DNA of 64,000 nt from Isoetes taiwanensis (lineage: Eukaryota > Streptophyta > Lycopodiopsida > Isoetales > Isoetaceae). The stretch spans positions 12,752,448 through 12,816,447 of the forward strand of contig JAJEKV010000008.1 in assembly GCA_021234155.1 (NCBI GenBank), given 5' to 3'. The translations under genes were made by a program, and so were the position numbers. The notes beneath the pieces were generated by a model, which saw only the letters and a list, made by a program, of their open reading frames with translations, did no database searches and was not told where the DNA came from. Positions 62,176 through 64,000 of the stretch are shown here, piece after piece (within the stretch, counting starts at the first letter, position 1; every line of letters starts with the position of its first letter).

Positions 62176-63333
62176 ATGGCGCAAGGGCAGAGAACTAGGG
62201 CAAAAAAAGGAGATGGGTCTGTGATCGAGACAGGGGGAGGGAAGACCAGACTGGAATCTGCAGGTAAAATAAAAAATAATGGGCATGCGAAGGCTGATGG
62301 GTCTGTAAAAAAGGATGTCGAAACAGAGGGAAATGGGTCGGAATCTGCTGCAACAACCACGAAATCTGCTGCAACATCTGCACCTAAGACAGGGGAGACC
62401 ACGAAATCTGCTGCAACATCGAGTATGGCAGAGGGCGCCTCTGCTACAGCAATGAAAAAGATTAAAAAAAATAGGGGAACAGTTGGGCGAGACGAATCAG
62501 AAACAGGGGAGGAATCTGACGAATCAGACACAGGGTCTTCTGAAAATGGGTTAGAAGAAGAGATACGAGCCATTCCACCGATTTCGGCAATTTTTGGAAC
62601 AGAGACTGACATGAAAAGGGCAGCAACACAGCCACCGGTTTCCACAATAGGAGCAGGTACGTTTCCAACAGCTCCCAATCTATTTGGAGGTTTCACAGGG
62701 GAGATGGTTATGGGCCAATTACTAGCCGTGATGATGAAAATATTAGACTCCATGGAACAATCTAGGAAAGAGGCAGAACAAGCAAGAAGGGAAGCAGCTG
62801 CACAGCAGTTACAGATGTTAAAACTCCTCCAAGGTATGAATGAATCCCTGCACCTGCTGAAGAATGAAAACTCTGAATTAAAACAGCAAATAGCAAACAT
62901 ATCAGACAAACCTGTTAATGATTACATGGAGAATGAGGAGAGTAAAGAAACATTGACTGAGGTCTTACAGAAATTAGACAGCAGAATGAATGATATTGTT
63001 GAAAAACAGGAGCAACAGAAAAGAGCATTGAATATTAGGATCACAGGATTGCCAGAAAAGGAAGAGGAGAATACTAAAGAAGAGGTGCAGGAGATGCTCT
63101 CCCAAAAGCTGCAGGCCCCTAGAGATGGGATTATAACGGCCTACAGAGTGGGGAAATGGGATGGACGAACCCGCAATGTGATTGTCAAATTTGTAAACGA
63201 AGAAGCAAAGACGAGAGTGATGCAGAAACGTACTCTTCTGAAAGGGCAAAACATATGGCTTAATGATGATCTAACGCAGAGTCAATTGGCACGACGGAAA
63301 GAAGAGATTCAAAAAATAAAAGAAGCCAGATAG
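62176..63333 (+). CDS. LINE ORF1 protein (coiled coil + RRM-like + C-terminal domain)
   Basis: The ATG at 62,176 starts [14 protein letters not shown]; the frame is also open upstream through the CT tract, but that is microsatellite. 385 codons: a charged, low-complexity N-terminus with repeated TTKSAATS, then a coiled coil at residues about 190-265 ([20 protein letters not shown]). An L1-ORF1p-like RRM follows from about residue 281 ([30 protein letters not shown]) and a C-terminal part ([19 protein letters not shown]). L1 ORF1 proteins bind their own RNA as trimers. TAG at 63,331 ends it, but similarity-like sequence (EGKKITWRNGKAIIAE) continues in frame to another TAG at 63,382. Confidence 0.88.
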   Translation: MAQGQRTRAKKGDGSVIETGGGKTRLESAGKIKNNGHAKADGSVKKDVETEGNGSESAATTTKSAATSAPKTGETTKSAATSSMAEGASATAMKKIKKNRGTVGRDESETGEESDESDTGSSENGLEEEIRAIPPISAIFGTETDMKRAATQPPVSTIGAGTFPTAPNLFGGFTGEMVMGQLLAVMMKILDSMEQSRKEAEQARREAAAQQLQMLKLLQGMNESLHLLKNENSELKQQIANISDKPVNDYMENEESKETLTEVLQKLDSRMNDIVEKQEQQKRALNIRITGLPEKEEENTKEEVQEMLSQKLQAPRDGIITAYRVGKWDGRTRNVIVKFVNEEAKTRVMQKRTLLKGQNIWLNDDLTQSQLARRKEEIQKIKEAR

Positions 63334-63390
63334 GAAGGCAAGAAAATAACTTGGAGGAATGGCAAGGCCATCATCGCAGAATAGGAAAGA

Positions 63391-64000
63391 AAGACCATCA
63401 GGGTGTGTATGTGGAATATCAATGGTAAGGTAGATGAGGTTGCTTTACTCGGAGATATTCTCAAATCTTGGGATGTATTTTTTATGGTAGAAACGCATGA
63501 ACATGAAGAATTCTGAGGTTACCCGATATAGAGCATTTTAATTTATTACATTGGCATAATAAGGGATGGAGAAGAAAAGGAATAGGAGGCATCGCAAAGT
63601 ATATGCACGCAATGGGTTGGAAAACATGCTCACAATAGTTAAGAAAGACACATCTAAACAACATATTTGGCTGGAAACTAAGGGATGCTATGGGAAAGTG
63701 TACATCGCTGGATGTTACTATCCACCCAGGGACTCGCCTCTCTATAAGACAGGAGATATGGATAAAGATGATCCGTTCCATCACTTGGAACAAGATGCCT
63801 TGGAGCTAGGAAAACATAGGAACATAATATTATTAGGAGATTTCAATAGCAGAATAGCACATAGACAAGCATACATACCTACTGACGATGGAGACTCTAT
63901 TTGGATGGAGCCTTTAGACGAGGAAACCATGCACACAAATGGGTGGGCGAGAGTAACTCAAGACCGCAATGTTGATGTACAACCACAAGGTATGCACTTA
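63391..64000 (+). CDS. LINE ORF2, APE-type endonuclease domain (partial)
   Basis: It starts in the same frame as ORF1 with TIRVCMWNINGKVDEVALLG (63,394-63,453), the N-terminal strand and catalytic Asn of an APE-like endonuclease, with VETHEHEEF holding the metal-binding Glu. After frame changes near 63,513 and 63,598 it continues GLENMLTIVKKDTSKQHIWL, IAGCYYPPRDSP and NIILLGDFNSRIAHRQ (63,813-63,860), the GDFN motif. RT would follow beyond the window. Confidence 0.9.

Overview
This window is nuclear DNA of a land plant. The evidence is fragments of plant-type genes with introns (katanin p80, a three-RRM LIF2/hnRNP-Q-like protein, a PPR repeat, a trihelix-like DNA-binding protein), a plant chromovirus with an initiator-Met tRNA primer site, and PIF/Harbinger, Copia, CACTA-like, SINE and LINE sequence. 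The lineage cannot be fixed from sequence alone; a fern or other repeat-rich non-seed plant is a guess. Coding matches are broken by many single-base indels, so broken reading frames may be pseudogenes or consensus errors.

Layout. 1-3.6 kb: an (AG)n tract and an unidentified plus-strand gene. 3.61-16.71 kb: one 13.1-kb Ty3/gypsy chromovirus on the minus strand, with two LTRs, a 6-bp target duplication, PBS, PPT, gag, protease, RT, RNase H, integrase and a chromodomain. It sits next to a PIF/Harbinger transposase (16.73-17.86 kb). 18.5-19.4 kb: ends of two LINEs, converging tail-out, with ATTTC and ATTCT pentanucleotide tails. 23.35-25.09 kb: a 1.74-kb retroposon with poly(A) and a perfect 10-bp target duplication. 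26.2-27.4 kb: a GC-richer segment between 29-bp direct repeats. 28.8 and 46.3 kb: two copies of a long-armed foldback element. 29.6-31.1 kb: katanin p80 WD40 exons. 35.2-35.8 kb: a short LINE with an 11-bp target duplication. 36.4-42.3 kb: exons of an unidentified coiled-coil protein. 45.1-49.5 kb: a trihelix-like protein and a PIF/Harbinger transposase in convergent orientation. 51.6-54.9 kb: an hnRNP-Q-like pseudogene abutting a PPR fragment and a LINE. 55.4-58.1 kb: diverged direct duplications. 58.7-59.2 kb: SINE sequence. 60.3-61.65 kb: a CACTA-like end and the 3' part of a Copia element. 61.7-64 kb: the 5' part of a LINE (ORF1 and endonuclease) running off the window.

The main discovery candidate lies inside the chromovirus. 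Between the 5' LTR/PBS and gag, on the element's sense strand, is an extra gene (14,468 to 13,280) that starts MARTKQ-ARK and ends in an H3-type histone fold (REIRHF, RLVREV, AMQEA, FED, IHAKRVTLM, D-M-LA-R). Details such as the REV, the RW in loop 1 and TLM-QDM look more like CENH3 than canonical H3. It has its own TATA box (CTATAAATAG) and a pair of repeated upstream motifs, and the same arrangement recurs in front of the downstream ORF/gag unit. A retrotransposon whose integrase carries a chromodomain and which also carries an H3/CENH3-like histone suggests a chromatin-level strategy for targeting or marking its own copies. That function is inference.
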